Shown here: in pieces, positions 7,041-8,204 of the stretch
Layout of the letters: each line of letters opens with the position of its first letter
How positions within the stretch are numbered: the first letter of the stretch is position 1
NCBI GenBank assembly: GCA_016935715.1
Contig: JAFGQJ010000180.1
Coordinates: 1-8,204, forward strand
DNA from: Spirochaetales bacterium
GTDB lineage: Bacteria; Spirochaetota; Spirochaetia; SZUA-6; DRHE01
Direction: 5' to 3'
DNA: 8,204 nt
Notes under the pieces: model-generated
The model's input: only the letters and a program-made list of their open reading frames with translations
Databases searched by the model: none
What the model was told of the DNA's origin: nothing
Position numbers and translations under genes: made by a program

Positions 7041-7859
7041 TCAAGATTTCTTCACCTGCAGTGGCTGCTGCAGCCCGGCAATCAACACTTCCATGCCCAG
7101 AGCCTCCAGGGCCTGCCTGTCTCCAACTCCCGAATCGATGACCAGCACATCGACATCTTTCGCCCTGGCGAACACGCTGAAGGCGGTGGTTCCGTATTTC
7201 GAATGATCCGCGAGCATTACCACCCTGCGGGACGCCTGGATGACGGCACTCTTCATCTGGCTCTCGATCACGTTCTGGGAGGAAAACACCCCCTCCCTGG
7301 AAAAGCCGGTCGTTCCCATGAAGCAGGTATCGATCTGGACGTCCGCGATCGTCTCCAGCGCACCCGGGCCGATGAAGGAACAGGCCTCCGGGCGATAGCT
7401 GCCCCCCGTGGAAAACAGGGAGATCCCGGCGGAATCGGCAAGCTCGAGAATGGCGTGGAGGGAGTTGGTCACCACCCTCAGCTCCATGTCCCGGATCTCG
7501 CGGGCCAGGGCCGAACAGGTGCTGCCCGCATCGACGAACAGCGTCTCCCCCGGCCGGATCAGCTCCCGTGCCTTGCGGGCGATCGCCCGTTTCTCTGCGG
7601 CATGCTCCGCCTGACGGATCGCGATGGTCCGCAGGTGTCCCTCGTCCTCCGCGAGCACGGCTCCGCCGTGAATACGAATAAGCTTGCCCCTCTCTTCGAG
7701 GAAACTCAGGTCTTTGCGAACCGTCACCTCCGAGACGCCGAGCTTCTGGGTGAGGTCCTGCACGCTCACCTTTTTCAACCGGTCGAGCATGGCAAGGATC
7801 GATTCGTAGCGTTCGTTCTGATAGATTTCCTGTTCCATCACATCGATCACATCCGTCAA
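7041..7859 (-). CDS. DeoR-family transcriptional regulator of the operon
   Basis: A 272-residue sugar-responsive DNA-binding protein, first gene of the operon and probably its own regulator. The N-terminal winged helix-turn-helix spans about residues 18-70 (RYESILAMLDRL, then VSVQDLTQKLGVSEVTVRKDLSFLEERGKLIRIHGGAV), the standard DeoR signature. The effector domain follows, with EKRAIARKARELI, FVDAGSTCSALA, VVTNSL, GGSYRPEACSFIGPGA and ADHSKYGTTAF; DeoR proteins sense sugar phosphates here. A phosphorylated intermediate such as 6-phosphogluconate is a plausible but untested effector. The start chosen is a TTG at 7859-7857, because GGAG lies 8 bases upstream. An in-frame ATG at 7838-7836 would shorten it by seven residues and has a much poorer ribosome site. 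The family is certain; repressor role and ligand are inferred from position. Confidence 0.93.
   Translation of the reverse strand: MTDVIDVMEQEIYQNERYESILAMLDRLKKVSVQDLTQKLGVSEVTVRKDLSFLEERGKLIRIHGGAVLAEDEGHLRTIAIRQAEHAAEKRAIARKARELIRPGETLFVDAGSTCSALAREIRDMELRVVTNSLHAILELADSAGISLFSTGGSYRPEACSFIGPGALETIADVQIDTCFMGTTGFSREGVFSSQNVIESQMKSAVIQASRRVVMLADHSKYGTTAFSVFARAKDVDVLVIDSGVGDRQALEALGMEVLIAGLQQPLQVKKS
7836..7853 (-). repeat. Short tandem 9-base repeat at the regulator's start region
   Basis: Two adjacent copies of GATGTGAT followed by C or G, read on the minus strand, encode DVI and DVM at residues 3-8 of the DeoR protein. They lie between the TTG start and the alternative ATG start. The repeat is in frame, so gain or loss of one unit would leave the protein intact. 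Confidence 0.6.
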
Positions 7860-7867
7860 AACCGTGG

Positions 7868-7871
7868 CTCC
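7868..7871 (-). promoter_or_regulatory. Ribosome binding site deciding the TTG start of the DeoR gene
   Basis: GGAG on the minus strand, 8 bases before the TTG at 7859-7857. This spacing is near ideal and no comparable site precedes the in-frame ATG at 7838, so the TTG start is preferred. A second GGAG lies 21 bases further upstream within a repeated CCGGAGC (7867-7873 and 7888-7894) but has no start codon at a suitable distance. Confidence 0.55.
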
Positions 7872-7893
7872 GGGTCGAGCATCCGACGCTCCG

Positions 7894-7916
7894 GAAACGC
7901 GGTTTCGTTTGCTTTC
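7894..7916. promoter_or_regulatory. Candidate operator: GAAAC/GTTTC inverted repeat and TTTC repeats
   Basis: On the plus strand GAAAC (7894-7898), GCG and GTTTC (7902-7906) form a 13-bp inverted repeat. The right arm runs into GTTTGCTTTC (7907-7916), giving repeated GTTT/TTTC units. Several DeoR-family repressors, such as AgaR, are recalled to bind TTTC-rich repeats. The site falls a few bases after the predicted transcription start of the operon, a good place for repression. The similarity to a catabolite-responsive element is imperfect because the arms are one base too far apart. Confidence 0.35.
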
Positions 7917-7925
7917 TTAATTCGA

Positions 7926-7954
7926 AGTTTAATGAAACAAGAGGTTCCTGTCAA
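7926..7954 (-). promoter_or_regulatory. Sigma-70-like promoter of the uronate operon
   Basis: On the minus strand, TTGACA (7954-7949) is a perfect -35 box, followed by a 17-base spacer and TAAACT (7931-7926) as -10 (four of six consensus bases). Transcription would start near 7918-7920, leaving a leader of about 60 bases before the TTG start of the regulator gene. No other promoter is needed to explain the seven closely spaced genes. Confidence 0.75.
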
Positions 7955-7960
7955 CAGGAA
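7945..7960. promoter_or_regulatory. 16-bp palindrome over the -35 box, candidate operator
   Basis: TTCCTGT and ACAGGAA are perfectly inverted 7-base arms around a 2-base centre (CA on the plus strand). The palindrome contains the whole -35 hexamer (7949-7954). A dimeric regulator bound here would block RNA polymerase. Whether the operon's own DeoR protein or another factor binds it cannot be told from one copy. Confidence 0.5.
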
Positions 7961-8021
7961 GGCCGGCATGGGTGAGAACGCGGAAACTGCCGACATCGCC
8001 TGTATTTTCCCCAAAAAAAGC

Positions 8022-8050
8022 TTGCACTAATAGCTATACAGGTGTATAGT
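8022..8050 (+). promoter_or_regulatory. Promoter of the DUF222-type gene, probably giving a leaderless transcript
   Basis: TTGCAC (8022-8027) and TATAGT (8045-8050) are separated by 17 bases, each close to the sigma-70 consensus. The -10 box ends only 7 bases before the ATG at 8058. Transcription would therefore start at or within two or three bases of the start codon, leaving no space for a ribosome site, and none is seen. Confidence 0.7.
8034..8049. promoter_or_regulatory. 16-bp palindrome over the -10 box, candidate operator
   Basis: CTATACA and TGTATAG are perfect inverted 7-base arms around GG. The right arm overlaps the -10 hexamer, so binding would shut the promoter. The inner TACA-GG-TGTA matches the TACAnnTGTA core of BlaI/CopY-type operators. 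The overall 16-bp length with an AT-rich middle resembles a proteobacterial LexA box, except that the ends are CTA/TAG rather than CTG/CAG. The cognate repressor is not identifiable here. Confidence 0.55.
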
Positions 8051-8057
8051 GGTTGTC

Positions 8058-8204
8058 ATGGAACACACCGAGAAACTGGCTCAGGAAATCGCCACCTTGT
8101 CGGCGCACATCGACGCAGCCACCCACCGCCTTCTGCAATGCATCCGCAGCTTCGACCAGTCCTGCGGCTGGCACGAGCAGGGCGCCATCTCCTGCGCGCA
8201 ATGG
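8058..8204 (+). CDS. DUF222 / HNH-endonuclease-family protein, N-terminal 49 codons only
   Basis: The reading frame starts at the ATG at 8058 and is open to the window edge. The 49 visible residues begin MEHTEKLAQEIATLSAHIDA and include THRLLQCIRSFDQ, CGWHEQGAISCAQW. This pattern (an 'AHIDAATHRLL' helix, then 'FD..GW...GA.SCA.WL') is the start of DUF222 proteins. These usually carry a C-terminal HNH nuclease domain and often occur in several copies per genome, probably as mobile or selfish nuclease genes (the mycobacterial 13E12 repeat proteins are relatives). The HNH part lies outside the window, so nuclease activity cannot be confirmed. It is divergent from the sugar operon and has no evident link to it. 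There is no ribosome site upstream; see the promoter entry. Confidence 0.8.
   Translation, partial: MEHTEKLAQEIATLSAHIDAATHRLLQCIRSFDQSCGWHEQGAISCAQW

Larger units (their letters stand above)
7860..8057. other. Divergent intergenic region
   Basis: This 198-base spacer separates the leftward operon from the rightward DUF222-type gene and is visibly more AT-rich than the genes. It holds one promoter for each direction, each with its own 16-bp palindrome, and the repeat cluster at 7894-7916. A run of seven A (8013-8019) sits just upstream of the rightward -35 box and could act as an upstream promoter element. I see no riboswitch, small RNA or terminator in it. Confidence 0.7.

Noticed and set aside
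7894..7906. A catabolite-responsive element (cre) at the GAAAC/GTTTC repeat
   Set aside because: The arms are separated by one base more than the cre consensus and the ends do not match, so a CcpA site is not supported.
7860..7919. A riboswitch or attenuator in the operon leader
   Set aside because: The predicted leader is only about 60 bases, with weak short stems and no run of U after a hairpin.
6897..8030. A 377-codon open frame on the plus strand crossing the regulator gene and the intergenic region
   Set aside because: Antisense to the DeoR-family gene, and it runs through both the operon promoter and the spacer. The DeoR frame has a complete family signature.

Overview
This window is a GC-rich (about 60% by eye) bacterial segment. 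It is almost entirely filled by one tightly packed operon on the minus strand, plus the first 49 codons of an unrelated gene diverging from it at the right edge. The gene types (UxaE epimerase, a LarA-family protein, SDR-type fructuronate reductase, DeoR regulator, DUF222/HNH protein) do not fix the phylum. No phylogenetic marker is present, so I give no taxon.

Read in the direction of transcription (right to left), the operon is: DeoR-family regulator (7859-7041), gnd 6-phosphogluconate dehydrogenase (7021-5612), SDR oxidoreductase of the fructuronate reductase/mannonate dehydrogenase type (5599-4769), HAD-family hydrolase (4758-3874), LarA-like nickel-pincer racemase/epimerase (3854-2574), uxaE tagaturonate/fructuronate epimerase (2572-977) and uxaC glucuronate/galacturonate isomerase (987 to beyond the left edge). 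Gaps between genes are 1 to 19 bases and the last pair overlaps by 11 bases. There is no room for internal terminators, so one transcript is expected. It would start at a clear sigma-70-like promoter (TTGACA, 17-base spacer, TAAACT) at 7926-7954. A 16-bp palindrome covers the -35 box and further repeats lie just downstream, as candidate operators.

The enzymes suggest a coherent route. UxaC turns galacturonate into tagaturonate and glucuronate into fructuronate. UxaE converts tagaturonate to fructuronate. The SDR reduces fructuronate to D-mannonate. The LarA-like protein is a plausible C2 epimerase turning D-mannonate into D-gluconate. After phosphorylation by a gluconokinase not in this window, Gnd oxidises 6-phosphogluconate to ribulose 5-phosphate and CO2. 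This would carry pectin- or glucuronan-derived uronates into the pentose phosphate pathway without mannonate dehydratase, KDG kinase or KDPG aldolase. The LarA-like step and the role of the HAD protein are inference. From memory, part of this gene set (uxaE with gnd and gluconate genes) also clusters in Thermotoga, so the idea has precedent but the full combination deserves a check.

The 198-base divergent spacer (7860-8057) holds both promoters. The rightward one (TTGCAC, 17 bases, TATAGT) reads into a DUF222/HNH-endonuclease-type gene. It carries its own 16-bp palindrome over the -10 box and places the predicted transcript start almost on the ATG, which suggests a leaderless, repressor-controlled gene.
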